Shown one piece after another: positions 18,922 through 27,595 of a stretch of DNA of 64,000 bases (position 1 is its first letter; every line of letters starts with the position of its first letter). A program made the translations under genes and the position numbers. Below the pieces are notes generated by a model. The model ran no database searches. It was not told where the DNA came from and saw only the letters and a program-made list of their open reading frames with translations. Source of the stretch: Pandoraea communis (lineage in GTDB: Bacteria > Pseudomonadota > Gammaproteobacteria > Burkholderiales > Burkholderiaceae); contig NZ_CABPSJ010000001.1 of the NCBI RefSeq assembly GCF_902459745.1, positions 1,302,001 to 1,366,000 of the forward strand, written 5' to 3'.

Positions 18922-19251
18922 ATGAAGAAGATGCTGATCGCTGCGGCCATGCTGGCCGGCACCTCGCTGGCGCACGCCGGTGTCGATGTCGCTGCGGCGA
19001 CCAAGCTCGCGGGTGCCAACGCCTGTATGGGTTGCCACGCCGTCGACAAGAAGCTCGTGGGGCCGTCCTATCAGGATGTCGCTGCCAAGTACAAGGGCGA
19101 CAAGGACGCTGTGGCCAAGCTGGTGAAGAAGGTGAAGGGCGGCGGTTCGGGCGTCTGGGGTCCGATCCCGATGCCGGCGCACCCGAGCATGTCGGATGCC
19201 GATGCCAAGATCCTCGTTGAGTGGGTGCTGGCCGGCGCCCCGGCGAAGTAA
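18922..19251 (+). CDS. Small periplasmic cytochrome c (c8/c551-like)
   Basis: A 109-residue protein: Sec signal MKKMLIAAAMLAGTSLAHA, then one haem site CMGCH, VGPSYQDVAAKYKG, and a Met ligand in GPIPMPAHP. This is the class ID cytochrome pattern. It is nearly a stand-alone copy of the last domain of SoxD and sits between soxD and soxY, so it likely carries electrons from SoxCD or SoxAX to a terminal oxidase. AAGGAG precedes the ATG. Confidence 0.87.
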   Translation: MKKMLIAAAMLAGTSLAHAGVDVAAATKLAGANACMGCHAVDKKLVGPSYQDVAAKYKGDKDAVAKLVKKVKGGGSGVWGPIPMPAHPSMSDADAKILVEWVLAGAPAK

Positions 19252-19387
19252 TACCGGGGCAGGGGGCTCGCCGGCCGGCCGCCATGCAGGATCGGGCGGC
19301 AGATCGGGCGAGCGAACGGCGGCCGGTGCGACAGGTGTCTTCAGCACGTTTCGCATCGGCGGCCTTCAGAGAAGGAAATACACAGAG

Positions 19388-19855
19388 ATGAACCAACAGC
19401 GACGCGACATGCTGCGGTTTTCCGCGGTAATGGGACTGGCGGTGGCCGCCGGGCTGATCAAGCCCGAAGAGGCCCGCGCGGCACAGGTGGAATGGAACAA
19501 GGCGGCGTTTGCGACCCGAAGCGTGGCCGATACGGTCAAGGCGCTTGGCGGCACGAGCGCGAGCCCCAGCGACCTGGTCGTGCTGACCGCTCCCGACATT
19601 GCCGAGAACGGTGCGGTCGTGCCGGTGGCGGTGACGAGCAAGGCACCGCATACGCAAATGATCGCGATTCTGATCGAGAAGAATCCCAATACGCTCGCCG
19701 CGTCGTTCGACATTCCGGACGGCACCGAGCCGTCGGTCACCACGCGCGTGAAGATGGGGCAGACCTCGAAGGTCTACGCACTCGTCAAGGCGGATAACAA
19801 GTACCTCGTGGCCGAGAAGGAAATCAAGGTCACGTTGGGCGGTTGCGGCGGTTAA
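19388..19855 (+). CDS. soxY: SoxY, sulfur carrier protein
   Basis: A 155-residue protein with a Tat-type signal (QQRRDMLRFSAVMGLAVAAG) and the invariant C-terminal GGCGG, whose Cys carries the covalently bound sulfur substrate during the cycle. The middle part has the VPVAVTSKAPHTQMIAILIEKNP strand pattern of the immunoglobulin-like fold. It forms a complex with SoxZ, encoded 34 bases downstream, and is exported as a heterodimer by the single Tat signal. AGAAGGA precedes it by some distance. Confidence 0.94.
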   Translation: MNQQRRDMLRFSAVMGLAVAAGLIKPEEARAAQVEWNKAAFATRSVADTVKALGGTSASPSDLVVLTAPDIAENGAVVPVAVTSKAPHTQMIAILIEKNPNTLAASFDIPDGTEPSVTTRVKMGQTSKVYALVKADNKYLVAEKEIKVTLGGCGG

Positions 19856-19889
19856 GCGGCGCATCGTAGAACTCTAGAGGAGCCACAAC

Positions 19890-20201
19890 ATGGGTAATCC
19901 GATGCGCATTCGCGCAACCGAGGCCGGCGGTGTCGTCGAGGTCAAGGTGCTGATGAGCCACATCATGGAAACCGGTCAACGCAAAGACGCTTCCGGTAAT
20001 ATCGTCCCTGCGCACTTCATCCAGACGGTCATGGTCACCTGCAACGGCAAGACGGTGCTGACGGCCGAATGGGGGCCGGCGGTGTCGAAAGATCCGTTCA
20101 TGTCGTTCAAGTTCAAGGGCGGCAAGAAGGGCGATAAGGTCACGGTGACGTGGACTGACAACAAGGGCGACTCGCGTACCGACGAGGCGGCCATCGCCTG
20201 A
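19890..20201 (+). CDS. soxZ: SoxZ, sulfur carrier complex partner
   Basis: A 103-residue protein with no signal peptide of its own, as expected for SoxZ, which is carried across the membrane with SoxY. Signatures: VEVKVLMSHIMETGQRKD, HFIQTVMVTCNGKTVL, and the C-terminal KGDKVTVTWTDNKGDS. It binds SoxY and helps present the swinging arm to SoxAX, SoxB and SoxCD. AGAGGAGCC precedes the ATG. Confidence 0.94.
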   Translation: MGNPMRIRATEAGGVVEVKVLMSHIMETGQRKDASGNIVPAHFIQTVMVTCNGKTVLTAEWGPAVSKDPFMSFKFKGGKKGDKVTVTWTDNKGDSRTDEAAIA

Positions 20202-20287
20202 CGGAGCGAACGCCGGGAAGTGCGCGGTGGCGCTGACGGGGAGCCTCCCCGTGATGCGCCGAACAACCCCACACAGAGGAGACTCAG

Positions 20288-21160
20288 ATGCTTGAGGCGC
20301 AACATAGCGCACGGGTGAGCACCCCACGTCACGCAGCATGGCTGCGTCGGACTGTGCTCGGCGGCATGCTCGCCATCGCGGGTGCCAGCGCCCCCGTCGC
20401 CGCCGTATTCGCTGCCGATAGCTCGACGGCCGACGCCATCGCGCAATATCGCGAGATGCTCGCCGACGGCAACCCCGCAGAACTGATCGAAATGCGTGGC
20501 GAGGAACTCTGGAAAACGCCGCGCGGCCCGAACAACGTCTCACTCGCGCAGTGCGACCTGGGCCTTGGCGCCGGGGTCGTGAAAGACGCCTACGCGCAAC
20601 TGCCGCGCTACTTCCCCGATACGAAACGCGTGCTCGACGCCGAGTCGCGCATCGTCGAATGCATGGTGAATCTGCAGGGCTTCAAGCGGGCAGACGTCAT
20701 CAAGCAGCCGTTCTCCAAGGAAGGCCAGGACCCGACCGATCTCGAGTCGCTCACCGCCTATGTGGCCGGTCAGTCGCGAGGTGCACTCATCCACGTGCCG
20801 CAGTCGCGCAAGGAAGAGAAGGAAGCGTATGCGCGTGGCCAGAAGATCTTCTATTACCGTGCCGGTCCGTACGATTTCTCGTGCGCGTCGTGCCATGGGG
20901 CTGACGACAAGCGCATTCGTCTTCAGGACCTGCCGAACCTGACCAAGCCTGCGGCGGCGCGTCAGGCGTTTGCGACGTGGCCGGGCTATCGTGTCTCGCA
21001 GGGTGCGCTGCGCACGATGCAGTGGCGGATGTACGACTGTTTCCGTCAACAGCGTTTGCCCGAGCTGAATTTCGGTTCGCAGGCGTCCGTCGATCTGATT
21101 ACCTTCCTCGGTGTGATGGCCAACGGCGGCAAGATGGACGCCCCCGGCCTGAAGCGCTGA
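20288..21160 (+). CDS. soxA: SoxA, cytochrome c L-cysteine S-thiosulfotransferase subunit
   Basis: A 290-residue periplasmic protein with a signal peptide ending near AAVFAAD (about residue 43). Only one haem site, CASCH, is present, in the C-terminal half; the N-terminal half has lone cysteines (AQCDLG, IVECMVN) where dihaem SoxA proteins carry a second haem. YDCFRQQRLPELNFGS supplies the active-site Cys, expected as the cysteine persulfide haem ligand. With SoxX it joins thiosulfate to the SoxY cysteine. It is thus the monohaem SoxA type. Confidence 0.93.
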   Translation: MLEAQHSARVSTPRHAAWLRRTVLGGMLAIAGASAPVAAVFAADSSTADAIAQYREMLADGNPAELIEMRGEELWKTPRGPNNVSLAQCDLGLGAGVVKDAYAQLPRYFPDTKRVLDAESRIVECMVNLQGFKRADVIKQPFSKEGQDPTDLESLTAYVAGQSRGALIHVPQSRKEEKEAYARGQKIFYYRAGPYDFSCASCHGADDKRIRLQDLPNLTKPAAARQAFATWPGYRVSQGALRTMQWRMYDCFRQQRLPELNFGSQASVDLITFLGVMANGGKMDAPGLKR

Positions 21161-21179
21161 CCGATCACGAGGCACACCC

Positions 21180-21830
21180 ATGAAATCATTCGCATTGCGC
21201 GCGACGAGCGTTGCGCTGGCAGCGGCCGGGGCACTCGTCGTCGGCATGGCGTTCGCACAGGGCGAGGGCGCGAAGCTCGTCACCGGCTCGACCGATGCCG
21301 CTGTCGTGCAGGAACTGCGCGACTCGTTCCGTCCCTCGGGCATTGCTCAGATCGATCGCATCGATCAGAGTGAATTGCAGAAGCTGTGCACGCAGTACGC
21401 GGTCAAGCCGATGCCCGCGAAGATTGCGGAGCGTCTGCAAAAGATCGAACTGGCGAACGTCAAGGCACCAGCCGACGGCAAGTATCTCGGCGACTGGAAG
21501 GAAGGCGAGAAGGTGGCGCAGAACGGCCGCGGCATGCAGTTCACCGACAAGGCGGACACCGTCAACGGCGGCAATTGCTACGCGTGCCACCAGTTGACCA
21601 AGAGCGAGATCTCGTTCGGCAACATCGGCCCTTCGCTGTACAACTACGGCAAGCTGCGCGGCGATTCGCCCGAGGTGGTCAAGTACACGTGGGCGAAGGT
21701 CTATGACTCGCACAGCTACATGGCTTGCTCGAACATGCCGCGCTTCGGCGCGGCGGGCATTCTGACGGAGCAGCAGTTGAAGGACGTCATGGCGCTGTTG
21801 CTCGACCCGGCTTCGCCTGTGAATCAGTAA
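21180..21830 (+). CDS. soxX: SoxX, monohaem cytochrome c subunit
   Basis: A 216-residue protein with a Sec signal (cleavage near GMAFAQ). The single haem site is CYACH near residue 137, in GNCYACHQLTKSEISFGNIGPSLYNYG, and MPRFGAAGILTEQQLKDVMALLLDP ends the domain and gives the Met ligand. The ~100 residues before the haem domain are an N-terminal extension, making this the longer SoxX form. It partners SoxA, encoded 20 bases upstream. Confidence 0.93.
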   Translation: MKSFALRATSVALAAAGALVVGMAFAQGEGAKLVTGSTDAAVVQELRDSFRPSGIAQIDRIDQSELQKLCTQYAVKPMPAKIAERLQKIELANVKAPADGKYLGDWKEGEKVAQNGRGMQFTDKADTVNGGNCYACHQLTKSEISFGNIGPSLYNYGKLRGDSPEVVKYTWAKVYDSHSYMACSNMPRFGAAGILTEQQLKDVMALLLDPASPVNQ

Positions 21831-21906
21831 CACCACCGCCGTTCCGGCAGGCGACCGGAGATCCGTCCGATCGATGGTCGCCGCCTGCTTCCGGAGTGTC
21901 GCAAGC

Positions 21907-22437
21907 ATGAAATCCCTGGGCTTTTCTATTTCTCACGTCGGCACGCGTGTGCGACGGCGGATGTTGGCTGCCGTGCTGGGCGTGGGGGTGATGGCCGCCG
22001 CGTGGCCCGCACAGGCGTTGGAGGTTGGCGATGCCGTCGTGCTGCCGTCGCTCACGTTGCTCGATGGCAAGACGTTGCCCGCCAGCGCGTTCAAAGGGCG
22101 TACGGTCATCGTCGAGTACTGGGCGTCCTGGTGTCCGTTCTGCGCGCAGCAGAACCCGCATCTGCAGAAGCTCTACGAAGCTACGCGCGGCAAGCCGATC
22201 CAGATCGTCACCCTCTCCATCGACAAGAAACCGCAGGAAGCCGCCGACTATCTGAAGACGCATGGCTACACGTTCCCCGCGGGCATGGAGAGCGAGGCGT
22301 GGCAGGCGGCGCTGGGCAAGCGTCGCGGACTGCCGGAGCTGTATGTCATCGGCCGCAACGGCCGCGTGCTGCGCAAGGAAGTGGGCGAGATGTTTGGCGA
22401 GGATGTGGCGGCGCTTGCGGATTACGCGGGCAAGTAA
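21907..22437 (+). CDS. Periplasmic thioredoxin, SoxW/TlpA-like
   Basis: A 176-residue secreted thioredoxin-fold protein with active site WASWCPFCAQQNP. The signal peptide spans about residues 15-38 (VLGVGVMAAAWPAQAL). The C-terminal part has the cis-Pro loop LPELYVIGRNG. In sox clusters such a protein (SoxW, with the membrane partner SoxV) keeps SoxY or the Sox cytochromes reduced. No soxV/ccdA gene is present in the window, so its electron donor must be elsewhere. GGAG lies ten bases before the ATG. Confidence 0.8.
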   Translation: MKSLGFSISHVGTRVRRRMLAAVLGVGVMAAAWPAQALEVGDAVVLPSLTLLDGKTLPASAFKGRTVIVEYWASWCPFCAQQNPHLQKLYEATRGKPIQIVTLSIDKKPQEAADYLKTHGYTFPAGMESEAWQAALGKRRGLPELYVIGRNGRVLRKEVGEMFGEDVAALADYAGK

Positions 22438-22501
22438 GCGAGCCGAATTCGACGAATGACAATGCAGGCGCGCCACATCGTGCGCGTGCTACGGAGACGA
22501 A

Positions 22502-24211
22502 ATGAATCGACGCGAGTTCATGCAGGTGTTGGCGGTGGCGGCGGCGGGTGGGATGGCGCTGTCGCATCACGAAACGGCGGCGGCCAAGGCGGCTGCGGCG
22601 TTCTACGATCTGCCGACATTTGGCAATGTGCATCTGCTGCACTTCACCGACTGCCACGCGCAGTTGCTGCCGATTTATTTCCGCGAGCCGAGCGTCAATC
22701 TGGGGATTGGCGAGCAGGCGAACAAGCCGCCGCATCTGGTGGGCGAGGCGTTCCTGAAGGCGTATGGTCTGCGTCCCGGCACGCCTGAGGCATATGCGTT
22801 CACGTATCTCGACTTCGCGGCGGCGACGCGCACATACGGCAAGGTCGGCGGGTTTGCGCATCTGGCTACGCTGGTCAAGCGCATGAAGGCGTCGCGCCCT
22901 GGCGCGCTGTTGCTCGATGGCGGCGATACGTGGCAGGGCTCAGGCACGGCCATGTGGACGAAGGGGCAGGACATGGTCGACGCCACGCTCGCGTTGGGCG
23001 TCGACGTCATGACGGCGCATTGGGAATTCACGTACGGGGCGGATCGCGTGAAGTCCGTCGTCGAGGAGCAGCTCAAGGGCAAGATCGACTTTGTTGCGCA
23101 GAACGTGCAGACGAACGATTTCGGCGATCCGGTCTTCGCGCCGTACACGATCAGGACGATGAACGGCGTGCCTGTGGCGATCATCGGACAAGCGTTTCCG
23201 TACACGCCGATCGCGAACCCGCGCTACTTTGTGCCGGATTGGACATTCGGAATTCAGGAAGCGCGCTTGCAGTCGATGGTCAACGAGGTGCGCGGCAAGG
23301 GCGCGCAGGTCGTGGTCGTGCTGTCGCACAACGGCATGGACGTGGATTTGAAGCTGGCGTCGCGCGTGCGCGGCATCGACGCGATCATGGGCGGTCACAC
23401 ACACGACGGCGTGCCGAAGCCTGTTGTCGTGGAGAACGCGGGCGGCAAGACACTCGTCACCAACGCCGGTTCGAACGGGAAGTTTCTGGCGGTGCTCGAC
23501 TTCGATGTGAAAGGCGGCAAGCCGGTGGACTTCCGTTACAAGTTGCTGCCGGTGTTTGCCAACTTGTTGCCGGCAGATGCGCAGATGCAGGCGCTCATCG
23601 AGCGCGTGCGTGCGCCGTTCGCCGCGAAGCTGGCGGAGCCACTGGCGGTGACGGAAGGCGTGCTGTACCGCCGGGGCAACTTTAATGGGACGTTCGACCA
23701 GTTGCTGCTCGACGCGGTGATGGCCGAGAAGGACGCCGAAATCGGCTTTTCGCCGGGCTTCCGTTGGGGAACGTCGCTGCTACCGGGCGCGACGATCACG
23801 ATGGAGCAACTGCTCGACCAGACGGCAGTCACCTATCCGTATACGACGCTCACGCCGATGACCGGCGAGACGATCAAGACGGTGCTTGAGGACGTGGCCG
23901 ATAACCTGTTCAATCCCGATCCGTATTACCAGCAGGGAGGGGATATGGTGCGCGTGGGCGGCATGGATTACACGATTGATCCGATGGCGCCGATGGGGCA
24001 GCGCATTACGGACATGCGTCTGAACGGCAAGCTGATCGAGGCGGGCAAGACGTACAAGGTGGCCGGCTGGGCGCCGGTGGCCGAAGGGGCCCAGGGCGAG
24101 CCGGTGTGGGATGTCGTGGCCCGGTATCTGCGCGCGCAGAAGACGGTGGTGGCGAAGGCCCCGAAAGTCCCGTCCATCAGGGGGATGAAGGGGAATTTGG
24201 GGGCTGCCTGA
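22502..24211 (+). CDS. soxB: SoxB, thiosulfohydrolase
   Basis: A 569-residue periplasmic enzyme of the 5'-nucleotidase/metallophosphoesterase family, with a Tat signal (NRREFMQVLAVAAAGGMA). Dinuclear manganese ligands lie in HFTDCHAQ, LDGGDTWQGS, VLSHNGMD and GGHTHDG. It hydrolyses the sulfone from SoxY-bound cysteine S-thiosulfonate, releasing sulfate. Length agrees with known SoxB. It closes the operon after the thioredoxin gene, 64 bases downstream. GGAGACG precedes the ATG. Confidence 0.95.
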   Translation: MNRREFMQVLAVAAAGGMALSHHETAAAKAAAAFYDLPTFGNVHLLHFTDCHAQLLPIYFREPSVNLGIGEQANKPPHLVGEAFLKAYGLRPGTPEAYAFTYLDFAAATRTYGKVGGFAHLATLVKRMKASRPGALLLDGGDTWQGSGTAMWTKGQDMVDATLALGVDVMTAHWEFTYGADRVKSVVEEQLKGKIDFVAQNVQTNDFGDPVFAPYTIRTMNGVPVAIIGQAFPYTPIANPRYFVPDWTFGIQEARLQSMVNEVRGKGAQVVVVLSHNGMDVDLKLASRVRGIDAIMGGHTHDGVPKPVVVENAGGKTLVTNAGSNGKFLAVLDFDVKGGKPVDFRYKLLPVFANLLPADAQMQALIERVRAPFAAKLAEPLAVTEGVLYRRGNFNGTFDQLLLDAVMAEKDAEIGFSPGFRWGTSLLPGATITMEQLLDQTAVTYPYTTLTPMTGETIKTVLEDVADNLFNPDPYYQQGGDMVRVGGMDYTIDPMAPMGQRITDMRLNGKLIEAGKTYKVAGWAPVAEGAQGEPVWDVVARYLRAQKTVVAKAPKVPSIRGMKGNLGAA

Positions 24212-24273
24212 GGGGAGATGTTCCGAAATCCCGAGCAATTTTGTCGGCTGCTCGCGGGTTCGGGAAAAACCGA

Positions 24274-24279
24274 TATAAT
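24274..24279 (+). promoter_or_regulatory. -10 box of the tRNA-Ala promoter
   Basis: A perfect TATAAT lies 13 bases before the tRNA. The -35 region has no clear match at the normal distance. Confidence 0.6.
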
Positions 24280-24292
24280 CGTGGCTTCGTGT

Positions 24293-24368
<76 letters not shown>

Positions 24369-24696
24369 ACTTCTATGTAAACGAGTTGCGAGAGGCGCCA
24401 TGCCTCGAATTCGCTGGGCTCGGAGCCGTTGTTTTCGGCTAAATAAAGCCCATACACCGCTGACATTGGCTGTTGCCCGATGTTGCGCTCGCTGTGTCCT
24501 GACCACGATTGACCTGGCGCTCCCGCACGTCTCCAAGTGTGACATCTTGTCACGCGCACCCTGTCGCAAGGGACACGGCGTCAAACCAAGACGGGCTTAT
24601 TCGCCCGGATGCCCGCGACGCACAGCGATTGGAATCGCGAAGCGATGCCTAAACCGCCCCTTTCTGTCGGGGCGGTTGCGTCATGATCGAAGCGCG
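24369..24696. other. Intergenic region after tRNA-Ala
   Basis: About 330 bases with no convincing gene. Near the right end is the hairpin at 24652-24677. I see no obvious repeat of the tRNA 3' end here that would mark an integrated element. Confidence 0.4.
24652..24677. terminator. Terminator of the leftward polysaccharide operon
   Basis: A perfect 9-bp stem (AACCGCCCC at 24652-24660, complement at 24669-24677) with an eight-base loop, 20 bases past the stop of the polymerase gene. Read leftward, the stem ends in TTT. It lies between convergent units and may act both ways. Confidence 0.7.
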
Positions 24697-26229
24697 TTAG
24701 GTTGGTAGCACAGTGCGCTGCTTGGCAAGTCGATCACGCCACCGTGCCACGACCCCCCCATTGCTCACGAGCGCTTGCAGCGCCGCGAGGAGCACCAGTG
24801 CTGCAAAATTCATGGCAAGCGGAATTACGTTCTGGCGTGGCGTCAACCCGAACTGAGCGACCAGATTAGCTACGTAGACCCCCATGAACGCCATGATGAA
24901 CGGATTCTCGGTAATCCACCCTGCAAGGCGTTCAGCGGCGAGCACCGTCAGGCCCAGCAGGAAACACCCGGCGAACACAATCCATACGGTGCCACTCAGA
25001 TAGAAGAATCCAATGGGTCCCGGCAGCGTAGCGAACTGGTATCGCTTGGGATCCATATCCTTGTAGTGGGCTGCCGAAATCGACTGATATTCACTGATCG
25101 TGTCGAGCTGGCGCTGTTCCATCATCAGCCGGCCAAACGTTTTCAGGCTCTTGTCGCTATATGCCACGGCAGTCATGACGCCTTCTGCGCCCAGCCAGCG
25201 ATCGACGGCCAATTGTGAAAATGTTACCGCTGCCTTTAGCAGGAAGCCACGCGACTTCATCTCGGCGATGATCGCATTTGCAGCCGGATTGCCGCCGCCT
25301 CCCCCGTCACCGAAGCCACCCACGCTACCCACGCTACCCACGCTACCCTGCGCAATCTCGGGCCGGCTCGTATAGACGTAATCGCGCTGGAGGTTGACTG
25401 CGGTCGCCGTCACGAACGTTCCCACCGCCGCAAGGGCGACGAACGCAAGGGCGACACGGTGACCGAACAGACGGCGCCCCGAGAAGTGCATATACATCAG
25501 CACAAGGCCTACAGGTAACAGATGAAAGACGTAACTGGCACGACTGAGAATCGAGACGCCAACAATAAAGCCTTCCAGTATCACAATGACGACGCCAAGC
25601 TTCACATTGCTGCGGCTCAGCACGCTGAGATACATCAGTGTCGCGACGCCGAGGGCGAAGCCGGTCGACATGAGCCAACTCACCAGCGCATTACCCGGAT
25701 ATGGCAGGACGACATCGGGTGGGAGGCCCACGCGAAGGATATTCAGGCTGGCATTTACCACGCCCAAGCCGAGCATGGCGAGCAACGACAACAGCCACGC
25801 CCATTTGAGCGCCGAGGGCAACCACGGCTTTGCGCGCGGCCGCACGGTGTTCTCTCGCATAGCCACGTAAAAGCGCGACGCTACAAGGAAGGCGACGGCA
25901 AAGCCCATCATCCCAATGGAGGAAACATGCAGAAGCTCTGAAAATTCAGCTGGAAGGAATTTGAATTTCCCAAGCGGCTCTATATAAGGATAGCCGACGA
26001 TAAAGTGACAGGTAATTTTCAGCCAAATGCCCAGCCACACGAATAAGGCCAAAACGCCCGTGCCGTAGGCGCGAGACTTGAAAATCCCGATGTCGAGCAT
26101 CAAGGCCGCACTGAGCGTAAAGAAAAAGAAATCAACAGCGCTGCCGCCGTAAAAGCCAACAGCAACCAATCCCACCACCACCTGCAGTCCCCAAAGCACC
26201 GCACGGCCTCCGCCTACCATACGCTTCAT
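24697..26229 (-). CDS. wzy: O-antigen/oligosaccharide repeat-unit polymerase (Wzy-like)
   Basis: A 510-residue membrane protein with about a dozen hydrophobic segments and one large hydrophilic loop in the second half, the topology of Wzy polymerases. Sequence identity between Wzy proteins is low, so the call rests on topology and on position at the end of a Wzx-containing operon. The loop holds a repeated SVG unit followed by GGFGDGGGGGN, encoded by a 9-bp tandem repeat at 25318-25348. ALLERMKS-type loops are absent. Starts at 26229 or, with a hydrophilic extension, 26307 are possible. Confidence 0.72.
   Translation of the reverse strand: MKRMVGGGRAVLWGLQVVVGLVAVGFYGGSAVDFFFFTLSAALMLDIGIFKSRAYGTGVLALFVWLGIWLKITCHFIVGYPYIEPLGKFKFLPAEFSELLHVSSIGMMGFAVAFLVASRFYVAMRENTVRPRAKPWLPSALKWAWLLSLLAMLGLGVVNASLNILRVGLPPDVVLPYPGNALVSWLMSTGFALGVATLMYLSVLSRSNVKLGVVIVILEGFIVGVSILSRASYVFHLLPVGLVLMYMHFSGRRLFGHRVALAFVALAAVGTFVTATAVNLQRDYVYTSRPEIAQGSVGSVGSVGGFGDGGGGGNPAANAIIAEMKSRGFLLKAAVTFSQLAVDRWLGAEGVMTAVAYSDKSLKTFGRLMMEQRQLDTISEYQSISAAHYKDMDPKRYQFATLPGPIGFFYLSGTVWIVFAGCFLLGLTVLAAERLAGWITENPFIMAFMGVYVANLVAQFGLTPRQNVIPLAMNFAALVLLAALQALVSNGGVVARWRDRLAKQRTVLPT
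25318..25348. repeat. 9-bp tandem repeat inside the polymerase gene
   Basis: ACCCACGCT occurs three times in a row plus four more bases. It is in frame and encodes repeated Ser-Val-Gly in an external loop of the polymerase. Copy number could change by slippage without breaking the frame. Confidence 0.85.
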
Positions 26230-26541
26230 AATCACAATTTTCCCGTTCGGATCGAAGATGACGTCAGACTTCTCGTGAACCGTTTCCCGGTCAGCGCCGG
26301 ACCCCAAAATAACATTCGATTACCGCATACGCTGTCGTGTACGGCGTGTCCCAACATAAAATGCCTTCACAGATTCGCCGCGGAGCACCGCCTGCAGCGA
26401 ATGCACTGCAACCCCGAAATCAATGGATGCAAAGGCCTCGCTGGCCATCGCACCTGACCAAATCGATTCAGCGGTCGCCAGACGCCAAGTGTTGCGCTGT
26501 CGCGGCGAGGAGGTACTCTTCAACGTGATCGATCCGTGCCG
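26230..26541. other. Gap between polymerase and GT10 genes
   Basis: About 310 bases, richer in A/T than the flanks. The only leftward frame (26320-26523) shows no family features and no ribosome binding site. It may hold an internal promoter for the polymerase or be the trace of a lost gene. Confidence 0.35.
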
Positions 26542-27582
26542 TTACAGTTGACCACAAGTGTGGAGTAGCGAATTGAAATAGCGTGAGCGTCCGCTCGTGC
26601 GCAGGAATTGTCTGCCTGCTTCACGCATTTCCTGCCATCGCGCGTCGGACATACCCAATACTGCATCGCAAACTTCGTCGTATCCGGCGTAATGACGCAT
26701 ATCCACAAATGCCTCGGCAGGTACCAGCGAATCGATATCCGGTGCCCCCCAATAAATCGGAACCGTACCCGCGTAAAAGCAATCGAAGATTTTCTCTGTG
26801 AGGTATCCCGTCATTGGCATGTTTTCGAAGCATAACGAAAATCGATAATTCGCCAACACATCAAATTTCGATTCACAACTGCCACGATACGCCTTCATGA
26901 GCGCACGATAATGAAGCCAGTACGGCAACCATGCTGACTGTCGCGACCAACGCCGGTCCCAGCCGCGTCCATACAAATCAATCACATCCCGCTTGCCAAG
27001 CTGCGCAACAGCTTCAATGCGCTTGCTATAGAATTCCGGACGGCGAAAACGTGGATTGTGATTGCCCGCGATGACAACCAGTTTATTCTGGCGATCCGTT
27101 CTGCTCCAGGTGCCGGGGATTTCAGATTCATAAGGTTGTGGCCAGTCAAGCTTTTCTAGCTTGTCAATGTCAACACCCTTTAGCGAGTATCCGTCCCCGA
27201 TCGTATTATGAAGAAGGACTGATTCAAATTGTTGTGAGATTTCCGGCAATGCCGAATACGTTTTTGGGGCAACCAGAGGCGGTTCAAATAGAAAGAACCC
27301 TCTGAACCGAATATCGTCGCGCCCTTGCAGCGGTTGGTAACCATTCAGCAGCCCCATGGACCAGTAATGGTTCTGCTTGGCGACGACGCGCCCTTCGCGC
27401 AGTGCGTCGGCCGTATGCACAGGAATCCCTCGCGCCATCAATTGCTCCCTCAGCCGCACGAAGGGTTGAAGCGTGCCGTCGCGATTCAGGAGTGCATTGC
27501 TGGCGTCAAATAACCGATCGCCCAGGAAATGTTCGCTTGAAGGGTCGATAAATACCGCATGCTCGGGGAAAAACTGCGCCAT
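26542..27582 (-). CDS. Glycosyltransferase family 10 (fucosyltransferase-like)
   Basis: A 346-residue cytoplasmic transferase. The diagnostic GT10 motif, YRFSLCFENMPMTGYLTEKIFD with VPIYWGAPDI, is at residues 246-282; it binds the GDP-sugar donor. Known GT10 enzymes are alpha-1,3/4-fucosyltransferases using GDP-L-fucose. In this operon the GDP-sugar made is probably GDP-L-colitose (3-deoxy-fucose), so the enzyme may transfer colitose. Lower G+C than the sox genes suggests horizontal origin. It sits 13 bases after the previous gene. Confidence 0.85.
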   Translation of the reverse strand: MAQFFPEHAVFIDPSSEHFLGDRLFDASNALLNRDGTLQPFVRLREQLMARGIPVHTADALREGRVVAKQNHYWSMGLLNGYQPLQGRDDIRFRGFFLFEPPLVAPKTYSALPEISQQFESVLLHNTIGDGYSLKGVDIDKLEKLDWPQPYESEIPGTWSRTDRQNKLVVIAGNHNPRFRRPEFYSKRIEAVAQLGKRDVIDLYGRGWDRRWSRQSAWLPYWLHYRALMKAYRGSCESKFDVLANYRFSLCFENMPMTGYLTEKIFDCFYAGTVPIYWGAPDIDSLVPAEAFVDMRHYAGYDEVCDAVLGMSDARWQEMREAGRQFLRTSGRSRYFNSLLHTCGQL

Positions 27583-27595
27583 TTAATACCGCTCC

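Noticed and set aside
26320-26523. Small minus-strand frame between the polymerase and GT10 genes
   Set aside because: No ribosome binding site and no family resemblance; kept only as a note on the gap.
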